A stretch of DNA of 42,807 bases from a virus: positions 1 through 42,807 of IMG/VR virus record IMGVR_UViG_3300005826_000259; one strand, given 5' to 3'. Positions 7,748-15,566 of the stretch are shown piece after piece. Positions within the stretch are counted from its first letter, which is position 1. Each line of letters starts with the position of its first letter. A program made the position numbers and the translations under genes. Below the pieces are notes generated by a model, which worked only from the letters and a program-made list of their open reading frames with translations, was not told where the DNA came from and did no database searches.

Positions 7748-7758
7748 ATTTGTATGTC

Positions 7759-7788
7759 ATAACATAACCATGACGGCGTGGTTGTCAA
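7759..7788 (-). promoter_or_regulatory. candidate sigma70-type promoter for member 17
   Basis: On the minus strand TTGACA (7788-7783) is followed after 18 nt by TGTTAT (7764-7759). Only 11 nt separate this -10 from the ATG at 7747 and no ribosome site is seen, so the mRNA would be nearly leaderless. Confidence 0.35.
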
Positions 7789-7789
7789 T

Positions 7790-8116
7790 TTATGAGAATA
7801 ACTGATACAACTTTAGTTTATTTTTGAAAAATGACTGAGCATTATATGGAGTTAGGTTGAAGCGTTCTGATTTGAAAACGATCTTCATCTTTATATATTT
7901 GCCTTCTACTGATATCTCATATATTAAAGTACTATTATCTTCAAAATTATGGTCTATTCTATAGTTATCTTTGTCATTTACTGTTACAAAGAATATTATT
8001 TCCCTTAATTCGTCGCTTCTATTATTATAGTAGTACAGAGCCTTGCATTTATTGCATTTAGGAAGCCCTATTTTTTCTCTAGCGACCGATCCATCTTCAC
8101 AATAAAGGCACTTCAT
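7790..8116 (-). CDS. ZR-FS family protein 18
   Basis: 108 residues; knuckles Cys3/Cys6 and Cys21/Cys24; tail FFKNKLKLYQLFS, which replaces the usual L-[LIV] before Phe with Y-Q-L. It ends with TCA TAA and a 42-nt gap to member 17 that holds the candidate promoter. Starts in an ATGA overlap with member 19. Confidence 0.85.
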   Translation of the reverse strand: MKCLYCEDGSVAREKIGLPKCNKCKALYYYNNRSDELREIIFFVTVNDKDNYRIDHNFEDNSTLIYEISVEGKYIKMKIVFKSERFNLTPYNAQSFFKNKLKLYQLFS

Positions 8117-8454
8117 TTCATTAACAGGTATGTTTTAATTTTGTTCAGCAAGGCATCTTCAGTAGTTAGTTTAATTCTCTTATCGACTGTAATTATATGA
8201 CTTAGACCAGTTTTAGATAAAATATTATTATCGTATTCATATATTGAAGTGGAAGTATGTTGAATAATAACCTTATATGGCATAATAATTGCTATAGTTC
8301 TCCGATAATACGGAGGATTTTCTATTTTATTACCCGTTTCATAATGGGATTCCACACCAAGACATGTTATGTATTTTGATGGGCACATCCAAGTATGTAA
8401 ATACGGGGTATCTCTATTTTCTTCCAACTCTTCTCTACAAAAAGGACAAATCAT
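8113..8454 (-). CDS. ZR-FS family protein 19 (divergent tail)
   Basis: 113 residues; Cys3/Cys6, then Cys24 and Cys31 seven residues apart, so the second knuckle is irregular. The tail is NKIKTYLLMK: the F-S ending is lost, but the last codon AAA still gives the ATGA overlap with member 18. This is the clearest case where overlap and tail are separated. Confidence 0.82.
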   Translation of the reverse strand: MICPFCREELEENRDTPYLHTWMCPSKYITCLGVESHYETGNKIENPPYYRRTIAIIMPYKVIIQHTSTSIYEYDNNILSKTGLSHIITVDKRIKLTTEDALLNKIKTYLLMK

Positions 8455-8813
8455 ATGAACGCCACCAGTTTATATAATCTTTTTAGAAGTTTATCAACAC
8501 CAACTATCTTTCCCTTCCTAATAGATAGCGGAATAAACGTATCTGGCAGATATAGAATGGTTTTATATTCTCTATAAGAGATTTTTTCTGAAACAATCAA
8601 ATAACTATTTGCTTGTTCTATTTTATATTTTACAGAACCATCATCCATAATAAACAGAATATACTTATCTATTTTATTAAGTTCATTTACATTGATTGCA
8701 CAATGCATATCTGGACACTCGTAAGAGTGAGTCGGGGTTCCTTCTATTTTTTCAATCTCTTCTAATTGTTTTTCGCACTGATAACACTTTAATATTTTTG
8801 ATTTAGAAACCAT
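8451..8813 (-). CDS. ZR-FS family protein 20
   Basis: 120 residues from the ATG at 8813, which has the ribosome site AGAGGAA; a TTG at 8828 is in frame but less likely. Knuckles Cys10/Cys13 and Cys33/Cys38. Tail LLKRLYKLVAFI. Its start lies inside the end of the third metalloprotease gene (25-nt overlap), so the two are probably co-transcribed. Confidence 0.83.
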   Translation of the reverse strand: MVSKSKILKCYQCEKQLEEIEKIEGTPTHSYECPDMHCAINVNELNKIDKYILFIMDDGSVKYKIEQANSYLIVSEKISYREYKTILYLPDTFIPLSIRKGKIVGVDKLLKRLYKLVAFI

Positions 8814-9457
8814 GTTTCCTCTAAACAATCGTATAAATAACAGAATATGAAGATGTCATATTCACTAATAATTTTGAATCCCATTCTGGGATTCATTACT
8901 GCAAAATATTCTGGTTTGATATGATCCAAACCGAATTGATGACCTAATTCATGAGCGAATGTGGAGTAAGTTATACCGCATTTGTAATTACCGTCAACTA
9001 ATATAATGAGATTGCCCCATGATAAACCGCAAAACTCTGTATACTTATCAAAAGCTGTATAAAAAAGCAATTGGGCTTCTATACTATTCCAATCTAACTT
9101 CCATACAGTTCTAACAGGTAGTTTTCTATAAAAATCTGCATCAAAAGATTTTGAAGGCACCCACCCTCTATGTAGATTAACTTTAACTATTCCATTAGTC
9201 ATGGTAGACCAATCATTAGCGGCTTTTTGCATAATATCAAATTCAGTATTACTGAAGCCATTATACCCTGATACCACATAATAATCTAATGGAAAATCAG
9301 CCCGAACATGCCTTATATTTGTTTTAATTATGATATTTTCGTGTCTAATATCTGTATTAGATGTGCGAATGCAAGATATAGCGAGACCAAAAATTAACAA
9401 AAAGAATGATACTGCTAACTTTTTGTTCAATTTAGCACCGCCATGATCATATGCCAA
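8789..9457 (-). CDS. secreted lipoprotein zinc metalloprotease (metzincin-like), array-embedded
   Basis: Up to 222 residues. The zinc site HELGHQFGLDH (His169, Glu170, His173, His179) and Met-turn AVMNP (Met188) are clear. A hydrophobic segment at about residues 14-28 ends in L-A-I-S-C, a lipobox-like site. The first in-frame start is TTG at 9457; a second TTG at 9430 would give a more typical signal peptide (LNKKLAVSFF), so the start is uncertain. NDWSTMTNG matches the EEWNKVLNG segment of the two plus-strand paralogs. Unlike those it is transcribed with the array, between members 20 and 21. Confidence 0.78.
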   Translation of the reverse strand: MAYDHGGAKLNKKLAVSFFLLIFGLAISCIRTSNTDIRHENIIIKTNIRHVRADFPLDYYVVSGYNGFSNTEFDIMQKAANDWSTMTNGIVKVNLHRGWVPSKSFDADFYRKLPVRTVWKLDWNSIEAQLLFYTAFDKYTEFCGLSWGNLIILVDGNYKCGITYSTFAHELGHQFGLDHIKPEYFAVMNPRMGFKIISEYDIFIFCYLYDCLEETWFLNQKY

Positions 9458-9461
9458 ATTA

Positions 9462-9872
9462 TCAAGAGAAGATTACAATAGTTTTAATCCTTTTTAATAA
9501 TCTATTGGTTTTCTCCAAAAGATTATCATCAATATAAATATCAAATCCGACATCATTTCTCTCTAAAATCTGTTTCGGCTCAGCTATCAATCCATATCTT
9601 GTATTTCCATATTTCCCGGTACCAACATTTTCTATTCTATATTTGACTGCAGTTATCTTAGAATTTTCGCATCTTATATGATACCAAATATTTTCTTCAA
9701 AAATCCAAAAACTATAATTTGTTACTTTGGAGTTTTTATATGAAACCATGCAACGGTCAACAATTGCTTTTCTTGGGCAATTAGGACTTCTACACTGCAT
9801 ATGCCCTGATTTCGTTTCTTTATCTGGTTTACATAAATGTTCTAATTCATTATTACAAATGTGGCACTTCAT
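9462..9872 (-). CDS. ZR-FS family protein 21
   Basis: 136 residues from the ATG at 9872 (TTG at 9887 rejected because the ATG sits in an ATGA overlap with member 22 and gives M-K-C-x-x-C). Knuckles Cys3/Cys6 and Cys27/Cys32 (CRSPNC). Tail NRLLKRIKTIVIFS, with Ser as TCT before TGA; the next gene is the metalloprotease, without ATGA overlap. Confidence 0.83.
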   Translation of the reverse strand: MKCHICNNELEHLCKPDKETKSGHMQCRSPNCPRKAIVDRCMVSYKNSKVTNYSFWIFEENIWYHIRCENSKITAVKYRIENVGTGKYGNTRYGLIAEPKQILERNDVGFDIYIDDNLLEKTNRLLKRIKTIVIFS

Positions 9873-10204
9873 GAGAATGTTAACCAAAACTTTAATTTTT
9901 TACTAACATTTGTCGGCTGCAAATTTTCTATAAAATCAACGACAAGAATTTTCTTTCCATTTGTTGAAACGCTAGTATTTCCTTTATATACATCAGTTGG
10001 CAGATACTGGCTAATATAATAAAGTTTATCTTTGATATTAACAAAGAAGGCGATATGTCTTAACTTATCTTCTTTATAGCAGAATTGTGCATTACAATCT
10101 ACACAACGATAAAGTTTATAGCCATTGCTATAAACTCCTTTTAGATAAACTGATTTTGAATATGGCTCAAAATAAGTTTCTTTTTTGCAATACAAACATT
10201 CCAT
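9869..10204 (-). CDS. ZR-FS family protein 22
   Basis: 111 residues; knuckles Cys3/Cys6 and Cys34/Cys37, widely spaced with a Tyr-rich loop; tail SKKLKFWLTFS. A promoter-like TTGACG-N16-TAAATT lies immediately upstream, so it probably heads the transcript running through member 21 and the metalloprotease. Confidence 0.85.
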   Translation of the reverse strand: MECLYCKKETYFEPYSKSVYLKGVYSNGYKLYRCVDCNAQFCYKEDKLRHIAFFVNIKDKLYYISQYLPTDVYKGNTSVSTNGKKILVVDFIENLQPTNVSKKLKFWLTFS

Positions 10205-10210
10205 ACAACA

Positions 10211-10238
10211 AATTTAATCACGAAAATTACTGCGTCAA
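10211..10238 (-). promoter_or_regulatory. candidate promoter for member 22
   Basis: Minus-strand TTGACG (10238-10233), a 16-nt spacer, then TAAATT (10216-10211). Only 6 nt separate it from the ATG at 10204 and no ribosome site is present, again a leaderless layout. Confidence 0.35.
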
Positions 10239-10249
10239 TGATGTTTAAT

Positions 10250-10627
10250 TTATGAAAATAAGAGGTATGTTTTTACTTTTTTGACAAAATTGTTTGGGGT
10301 AAACCCGCCGAAATCATCAAACTCTGCAACTAACTTATCTGAATAAACAAAATATATTCCATCTATTGGTTCATCATCATTTACATGTACAATAGAATAT
10401 AGTGCGCCACAGTTTATATTTTCTATATGAATTACTACGAATGCTTTATTGTTTACTTCTGCAAATAAAGATGTACTAATTAAACAGCCATTAAGATTTG
10501 TTATGTATTTTGCTCTACATTTCCGACAAGTATAAACTATAGCCAAATGATTTGGATAGGCTTTTAGCCCATGTGGGCAGTATTTAGCATTATCATTACA
10601 GAATTTACATACAACGTGTTCTATCAT
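10250..10627 (-). CDS. ZR-FS family protein 23
   Basis: 125 residues; knuckles Cys7/Cys10 and Cys34/Cys37, with a CPHG motif between them; tail FVKKVKTYLLFS. Its ATG is 26 nt from the divergent start of the papain-like protease, so any promoter for it lies inside that gene. Stop is TAA, 45 nt before member 22. Confidence 0.84.
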   Translation of the reverse strand: MIEHVVCKFCNDNAKYCPHGLKAYPNHLAIVYTCRKCRAKYITNLNGCLISTSLFAEVNNKAFVVIHIENINCGALYSIVHVNDDEPIDGIYFVYSDKLVAEFDDFGGFTPNNFVKKVKTYLLFS

Positions 10628-10632
10628 AATTG

Positions 10633-10650
10633 AAACCTTAAAGGAGGTTT
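10633..10650 (+). promoter_or_regulatory. ribosome binding site of the papain-like protease within a short hairpin
   Basis: AAACCT (10633-10638) and AGGTTT (10645-10650) pair over 6 bp around TAAAGG, so the strong AAAGGAGG ribosome site is partly in the loop and partly in the stem. The first metalloprotease gene has a similar arrangement. Confidence 0.4.
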
Positions 10651-10652
10651 AT

Positions 10653-11480
10653 ATGCCATTATTTACTAAGATAAACACTACTTCCGACTTCTTATCTAGA
10701 AGTTCTTGGATAGTTAATAGATTTTTTGTCAACTACGGATATGTAGAAGATGGTCCAGGTAATGATTTGTTATATTCTACAAGTCCATTGATTAGTACTC
10801 CAATCACAAATAACCCTTCGTTAAAAAAATACTTTAAAGAAGTGAGTAATCAATACTCCCTTAGTTCCTGTGTAGGTAACGCCACTGCGGACGCATTTGA
10901 AGCACAAATAGCTCAAAGAAAGGGTATTGATCCATCACAGGTACCAAATCTATCAAGGTTATTTATTTATTGGAATGCCAGAAATCTTGAGAATCCGCCT
11001 GCTGGATACAAGGATGATGGAACTAGAATTAGGCTTGCGTTTGATTCTCTTGCGAGATACGGTGCGCCATCAGAAACAACATATCCATACGTTCTTTCTA
11101 AGGTTAATGACAGACCAACATTAATATCGTATCGTGAAGCCATTCAACATAGGATTAGTAAATTCTATAGAATTGATGGAACTGAAGAGCAGAGAATTGG
11201 TCAGATAAAACAAGCATTATCGGCTGGATGTCCAGTTGTTTTTGGAACAAAAATTGCTAATAGCTTCAAGGCTTATAAAGGATCTGAGACAATCTTTTTA
11301 CCAAAAGACAGTTATATTGGTGGTCATGCAATGGTATTGGTTGGGTGGTCAGAATTTAGACAGGCATTTGAGCTAAGAAATTCTTGGGGATTAGGCTGGG
11401 GTGATAATGGTTACGGATGGATCCACAAGAGTTATATAGCTAATAGCGTAACAAGAGACCTTTGGGTTCCAACAATATAA
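10653..11480 (+). CDS. papain-like (C1A) cysteine protease
   Basis: 275 residues. Catalytic features in papain order: oxyanion Gln67 and Cys73 in NQYSLSSCVGNAT, His225 in GGHAMVLVGW, and Asn243 in RNSWGLGWG. The size suits a mature C1A domain with a short N-terminal extension; no inhibitory pro-domain and no clear signal peptide are visible, so it is probably made in active form in the cytoplasm. The start is fixed by AAAGGAGG eight bases before the ATG. It is followed 13 nt later by a Cys-rich lipoprotein in the same direction; the pair interrupts the minus-strand array. Targets could be host or virion proteins; the sequence does not say which. Confidence 0.85.
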   Translation: MPLFTKINTTSDFLSRSSWIVNRFFVNYGYVEDGPGNDLLYSTSPLISTPITNNPSLKKYFKEVSNQYSLSSCVGNATADAFEAQIAQRKGIDPSQVPNLSRLFIYWNARNLENPPAGYKDDGTRIRLAFDSLARYGAPSETTYPYVLSKVNDRPTLISYREAIQHRISKFYRIDGTEEQRIGQIKQALSAGCPVVFGTKIANSFKAYKGSETIFLPKDSYIGGHAMVLVGWSEFRQAFELRNSWGLGWGDNGYGWIHKSYIANSVTRDLWVPTI

Positions 11481-11493
11481 GAAAGAATTTAAT

Positions 11494-11850
11494 ATGAAGA
11501 ATTTAATATCTATAGTTATACTGATGATAACTTTTGCAATAATTTTCGGTGGTTGTGGACCACAGGGACCAGAGCCTAATGTTAGGGTACAACCTGGAAT
11601 AGATCGTTGTGGAGATATGTGTCAAGTATTTGAAGATTTAAATTGTGTAGGATATTATGAAGACATACCAATTGATTGCGACTCTGATCCTGTGTACAAA
11701 GATTTTGATATTTGTAAGGATGGAGGGGTAGTAATGCTAAGTTGTACTTCTTGGTGTGAATATGAAATGAGAAATTCTGTTCAATTAAGTCCAGGTTGTT
11801 TAGCTGACAATCTTGTTTCATGCAATGAGATTGAAACTATATGTAATTAA
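11494..11850 (+). CDS. small Cys-rich lipoprotein
   Basis: 118 residues. The N-terminus (Lys2, a hydrophobic stretch to about residue 19, then F-G-G-C) is a lipoprotein signal peptide with the lipidated Cys at 21. The mature part has about eleven more Cys residues in short motifs (RCGDMC, DCDSD, DICKDG, SWCEY, PGCL), which suggests a disulfide-rich extracytoplasmic domain. It probably shares a transcript with the upstream papain-like protease and could be its partner, substrate or inhibitor, or a surface protein altering the infected cell. It ends 4 nt into the convergent member 24. No family was recognised. Confidence 0.7.
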   Translation: MKNLISIVILMITFAIIFGGCGPQGPEPNVRVQPGIDRCGDMCQVFEDLNCVGYYEDIPIDCDSDPVYKDFDICKDGGVVMLSCTSWCEYEMRNSVQLSPGCLADNLVSCNEIETICN

Positions 11851-12194
11851 CTAAAGACCACATATAACATAATCTTTTTGATAAATTGTTCTTTAGATTT
11901 TGGGATAATCATTGGTATATCCATAACAAAATCACTATTAATACCATCTTTGGTTTTATAGATTTTAGATATCTTTGTCCCTGCCTTGTTTATTATAAGG
12001 TAGGGATCAAGATATATCCTTTGGAAAATTCCTTGATCAGCGCCAAAAGGTTTATGTATTACCTGGTAGTGTGATAATGAATGCACACCACATACATATG
12101 TTGATTCTGAACAATTACTATCTTTATAAAGATATGATAATCTCAATCCTTTATTGCAGATCGGGCAAATTTTTGTATTGAATATTAAGCTCAT
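11847..12194 (-). CDS. ZR-FS family protein 24
   Basis: 115 residues; Cys10/Cys13 and a second knuckle at YVCGVHS (Cys35/His38). Tail FIKKIMLYVVFS with Ser as AGT before TAA. It ends a run (24-27) whose next downstream genes on this strand lie beyond the protease/lipoprotein pair. Coupled to member 25 by ATGA. Confidence 0.84.
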   Translation of the reverse strand: MSLIFNTKICPICNKGLRLSYLYKDSNCSESTYVCGVHSLSHYQVIHKPFGADQGIFQRIYLDPYLIINKAGTKISKIYKTKDGINSDFVMDIPMIIPKSKEQFIKKIMLYVVFS

Positions 12195-12553
12195 GCAAAT
12201 GGTACCAATTTCTTAAGTTTATTAATTACTTTATCAAAAGTATAAATATCAACATTTATTGGATCTGTTCTTAGAATGGTTTTGCCTTTTGATAAACCAT
12301 ATACATCTTCCGGATTATCAAACCATCCTATATCAATTTTACTAAGGAAACCTTCTCCATTAGAATTTACAATCTCATAACCATCTTTTGCAAACAGCTC
12401 ATAATCATCACCAATAATAATTAAGTAGAAAACATCATGATTACTACATGAGTAAATAGAAATATAGTTACTAACGTATGCACACTCTTGCTCAATCATT
12501 TCTTTACCACAAAACCCACAGTATACATCGTCATCTTTTTCATAATAACTCAT
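12191..12553 (-). CDS. ZR-FS family protein 25 (Cys-His class)
   Basis: 120 residues; Cys12/Cys15 and CSNH (Cys36/His39); class segment AKDGYEI; tail FDKVINKLKKLVPFA, with Ala (GCA) as last residue still giving ATGA. It strongly resembles members 26 and 27, including I-[DN]-V-D-I-x-x-F-D before the tail helix. Confidence 0.86.
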   Translation of the reverse strand: MSYYEKDDDVYCGFCGKEMIEQECAYVSNYISIYSCSNHDVFYLIIIGDDYELFAKDGYEIVNSNGEGFLSKIDIGWFDNPEDVYGLSKGKTILRTDPINVDIYTFDKVINKLKKLVPFA

Positions 12554-12897
12554 GAAAACATCACCAATTTATTAAGTTTTTCTACTATCCTATCAAAATT
12601 ATTAATATCCACTTCTATATCTTCTGTATTCATTACAAGTTTTTTAGAGTTAGCACTTAGACCATAAACATATCCTTTGAAGTAAGTTACGTCTTTAACG
12701 TGAAGTGATCTTCCTCCAAAATTTGAGAAATAGATTTCTCCATTTTTATTGATACGTATTTCATTTCCATCTTTTCCAAAAAGAGTCCAGTTTTCGTGTT
12801 CAACATAAAGAACATCGTGATTTTTACATACATTAACGTAATCACCCCATTGGAAATGACCGTTTACCATATTTTTGTTGCAATATTTGCACTTCAT
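12550..12897 (-). CDS. ZR-FS family protein 26 (Cys-His class)
   Basis: 115 residues; Cys3/Cys6 and CKNH (Cys24/His27); class segment GKDGNEI; tail FDRIVEKLNKLVMFS. The middle member of a closely related triplet with 25 and 27, indicating recent tandem duplication. ATGA overlaps at both ends. Confidence 0.86.
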   Translation of the reverse strand: MKCKYCNKNMVNGHFQWGDYVNVCKNHDVLYVEHENWTLFGKDGNEIRINKNGEIYFSNFGGRSLHVKDVTYFKGYVYGLSANSKKLVMNTEDIEVDINNFDRIVEKLNKLVMFS

Positions 12898-13247
12898 AGA
12901 AACGCCTTAAACTTGCTTAACTTTTCAACAACTTTATCAAAGTTATAAATATCAACATCTATTGATTTTGTTTTTATCAAAATATCATACCTACAATCGA
13001 TATACATCATCCCCTTGAAATAATAAATACAATTAAAATGTTCCATATAAAATGGTTTTTCAACATTTCTAACTAAAAATACGTCATCACTATTTTTGCG
13101 TACAAAGAAACATAGACCATCTTTACCGAAGAATGTGCAATACTGCATTTCTAGATAGAGAACCTCATGATTTTTACATCCAAAAATTTCATGTCCAGAT
13201 GATAAATAATCTTTGACCATCTCTCTGTCACAGAATTTACATTTCAT
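12894..13247 (-). CDS. ZR-FS family protein 27 (Cys-His class)
   Basis: 117 residues; Cys3/Cys6 and CKNH (Cys24/His27); GKDGLCF at the class-segment position; tail FDKVVEKLSKFKAFL. Its start lies in the last codons of the upstream GIY-YIG gene (11-nt overlap), so the endonuclease inserted just before it without breaking it. Confidence 0.86.
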   Translation of the reverse strand: MKCKFCDREMVKDYLSSGHEIFGCKNHEVLYLEMQYCTFFGKDGLCFFVRKNSDDVFLVRNVEKPFYMEHFNCIYYFKGMMYIDCRYDILIKTKSIDVDIYNFDKVVEKLSKFKAFL

Positions 13248-14013
13248 TCAGCTCTTTCCATGATTTATTTTTCACAATATAGTATATATTACTAGGATCC
13301 ACATTGTATTTTTCAGCTAATTCAGCATAAGTAAATTTGCCACTTGAATATTCTCTTCTAATCTCTCTAACAATCTCCCATGTTAATTTCGAAAAATAAT
13401 GATTTTCTCCTGAAATCTTCTTTTTCATTTCTTCAGATTTTTTCTTGCCAATCTTTGCTTTTGACATCTTTTGTTTTGTTTCTTCAGAATGAGTAGTCCC
13501 CTCTTTTACTTCTGATATTCTTTGCCTGGTTTCATTAGAACGAAGTTTTCCCTTATTACTATCAGACAGTTTTTGTTTCCACTCTTCAGTAATAACCCTT
13601 CCAGTCATTATCTCTGACATATACCTCTTCCACTCTTCAGTATGTGACGGCATTTCTTTTCCCATATTACTCTCAGAAATTTTTCTTTTACTCTCTTCTG
13701 TATGATGCCAACCCGAAGATACATTCCCTCCAACCGCTAAGTTATAACCCATATCAGAGTTTCTACTATCAAACTCCTTAATCCAGAATTTCTCTAATTC
13801 ATCTACTTCATTATCATCACAAATTTCTATAATTGAGAATTGAAAACTATCAACCCCATATTTTCTAATGGCTCTATGAATTGGGTAATGTAATCTTTTA
13901 CTTTTTGCTTCACATTTATGGGCAGACCAACGATTTTTAGGAACTCCGGTTTGTCCTATATAAACCTTATAGTTAACTGTGTTTAATATACTGTATATGT
14001 ATTTCACAAGCAC
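13237..14013 (-). CDS. GIY-YIG homing endonuclease with NUMOD3 repeats
   Basis: About 258 residues; the start appears to be GTG at 14013 or 14007. Residues 5-20 (YIYSILN then VYIGQTG) are the GIY-YIG core, with an Arg and a catalytic-type Glu downstream (FSIIEICD region). Then come repeated NUMOD3 DNA-binding units (TEESKRKIS, TEEWKQKLS, SEETKQKMS, SEEMKKKIS). A C-terminal helix-turn-helix (FTYAELAEKYNVDPSNIYYI) would contact DNA. Free-standing homing endonucleases of this type cut alleles lacking them and spread between related phages. It sits between array members 27 and 28, so it may home into this array. Confidence 0.9.
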   Translation of the reverse strand: MLVKYIYSILNTVNYKVYIGQTGVPKNRWSAHKCEAKSKRLHYPIHRAIRKYGVDSFQFSIIEICDDNEVDELEKFWIKEFDSRNSDMGYNLAVGGNVSSGWHHTEESKRKISESNMGKEMPSHTEEWKRYMSEIMTGRVITEEWKQKLSDSNKGKLRSNETRQRISEVKEGTTHSEETKQKMSKAKIGKKKSEEMKKKISGENHYFSKLTWEIVREIRREYSSGKFTYAELAEKYNVDPSNIYYIVKNKSWKELNEM

Positions 14014-14027
14014 ATACCAAATTATTA

Positions 14028-14396
14028 CTAGAGAAATAGAATATAGGTCTTAATTTTCTCTTCGATTAAATTATCTGATGAGGTAAGGTTAAATTTCGCA
14101 ACTTTTGGAATACTAACAATATCGATCATGTTATTAGGGCTTCTGATTGTTGTTTTATTATCCTTAATAAATAGCGTAACAATATAGTTATTACATGAAA
14201 ACTGCACTTCAATAATATCAAGGAAATTACCATCAGGATCTTTTACAATTTTGTACGCAAATGAGTTACAGTTACTACAGAATGATCTAAATGTAAATTC
14301 TTTATTCTTATAGTTTCCGCTCATAAATGTTCTGTAAGTATTTTCAATTTTACAACGCGGGCAAATGTTCTCAAATTCTTTAATATCAATATTCAT
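14028..14396 (-). CDS. ZR-FS family protein 28
   Basis: 122 residues; knuckles Cys12/Cys15 and Cys40/Cys43 with a long aromatic/basic loop between them; tail EEKIKTYILFL. The final codon is CTC before TAG, one of the few TAG stops here. It lies directly downstream of member 29 (9-nt gap) and upstream of the GIY-YIG gene. Confidence 0.84.
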   Translation of the reverse strand: MNIDIKEFENICPRCKIENTYRTFMSGNYKNKEFTFRSFCSNCNSFAYKIVKDPDGNFLDIIEVQFSCNNYIVTLFIKDNKTTIRSPNNMIDIVSIPKVAKFNLTSSDNLIEEKIKTYILFL

Positions 14397-14405
14397 TTTA
14401 ATTCT

Positions 14406-14783
14406 TCAGTAAAAGAGATTTAGAAGGTTAAGTTTTTTCTTAACTTTATCTAAATTATCAGCACCTAATAACAGCGGGCTTTTTCTGTACCCCAATTCAG
14501 ATATTGAGCATACTCCATATTGATCTTTTATAATTAAGTTTATCGTGGAATATTCTTCATCTGACATCACCCACCATTCACCTATTACAAAATTAGTTGC
14601 AACAGAGTTATCTTTGTATCTTAGAAATTCATAATGAGGGATTGAGCCATTGGAATACCCTCTTAGATATATTCCATTGCGTGGACATTTATAAATCTTA
14701 GCAATTTGCGTAGGATTAAACCACAACTCATGATTACATATAGGGCATTTTCTATATGTAATAGCTAGATCTGGATAAATCAT
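14406..14783 (-). CDS. ZR-FS family protein 29 (degenerate second knuckle)
   Basis: 125 residues; first knuckle Cys13/Cys16, but the second keeps only Cys33 (YKCPRNG), so zinc binding is doubtful. Tail KKKLNLLNLFY ends in Tyr instead of Ser. Coupled by ATGA to member 30. A diverging copy. Confidence 0.82.
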   Translation of the reverse strand: MIYPDLAITYRKCPICNHELWFNPTQIAKIYKCPRNGIYLRGYSNGSIPHYEFLRYKDNSVATNFVIGEWWVMSDEEYSTINLIIKDQYGVCSISELGYRKSPLLLGADNLDKVKKKLNLLNLFY

Positions 14784-15175
14784 GAAAAAATTACCATTGT
14801 TTTTAGCTTGTGTTTTATCTTAATAAGATCCGGATAATCCATATCTATAATTTTATTATATTCAGCCACAATATCTTCCACATGATTAGATATTGTATAT
14901 AAAATTTTACTATTAGCCTCTATATAGTTAATAATTATGCCAGTAGAATTTTCTCTATCAAGAAATCTCTCTACATACAAATCTCCGTATAATGATTGTA
15001 TTTGATAAAAATCATGATCTCTTTTTACCATAAAATCATTATATGCTATGCATGAATTAGTTATGTATGATAGTCTCCGGTGTTTCTCTTTAAGAAAAAA
15101 ACATGGCGAATTAATATTCTTGATTGCAGACATTTCGCCACCGCAAATCGGACATGTTTCATGTGCTTTTTTCAT
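14780..15175 (-). CDS. ZR-FS family protein 30
   Basis: 131 residues; first knuckle CPICGG (Cys8/Cys11); the second ligands are spread out (Cys25, Cys42). Tail LIKIKHKLKTMVIFS. Members 30-33 share the first knuckle CP[IVL]C followed by a distant ligand pair, so they form a third subgroup. Confidence 0.83.
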   Translation of the reverse strand: MKKAHETCPICGGEMSAIKNINSPCFFLKEKHRRLSYITNSCIAYNDFMVKRDHDFYQIQSLYGDLYVERFLDRENSTGIIINYIEANSKILYTISNHVEDIVAEYNKIIDMDYPDLIKIKHKLKTMVIFS

Positions 15176-15181
15176 ACTAAA

Positions 15182-15541
15182 TCAACTAAATGTTATATAG
15201 AGTCCAATAATTCTTTTAAGTTCTTTTAAGTCTGGAAAATCAGGTATCATAGCCCTTGGAACTTCAAAAGATTGTTTTTCATTTTTCTTTAAGCATATAA
15301 TGTTACTTTTATTATTAACGATATCTATAAGAACGAACCTACTAAAATCTCTACTTAGAGAGATTTTCATGAAATCGATTTCTTTTGAAGAAAGATCTAT
15401 TACCAATTGAATACAGTGATTTAATCCTGTACAAGTTCTTTCTATGAAATTAGAGTCCTTATTTAGTAGTTGTACATAAGCTTGTTCTTTCTTAGAGCGC
15501 ATTTTATCGCCACAAATAGGACAATACAACGTATCCTGCAT
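15182..15541 (-). CDS. ZR-FS family protein 31
   Basis: 119 residues; Cys7/Cys10 (CPICGDK) and CTGLNHC (Cys37, His42, Cys43). Tail LKRIIGLYITFS with Ser as AGT before TGA, so F-S is kept without ATGA overlap. Upstream (15542-15566) is short and AT-rich with CATAAT but no strong promoter. Confidence 0.84.
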   Translation of the reverse strand: MQDTLYCPICGDKMRSKKEQAYVQLLNKDSNFIERTCTGLNHCIQLVIDLSSKEIDFMKISLSRDFSRFVLIDIVNNKSNIICLKKNEKQSFEVPRAMIPDFPDLKELKRIIGLYITFS

Positions 15542-15566
15542 ACACCTATATTATGATAGCGATAGG

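Noticed and set aside
7765-7782. Short inverted repeat AACCA...TGGTT between members 17 and 18
   Set aside because: Only 5 bp with an 8-nt loop and no T run; it falls in the spacer of a promoter-like sequence.
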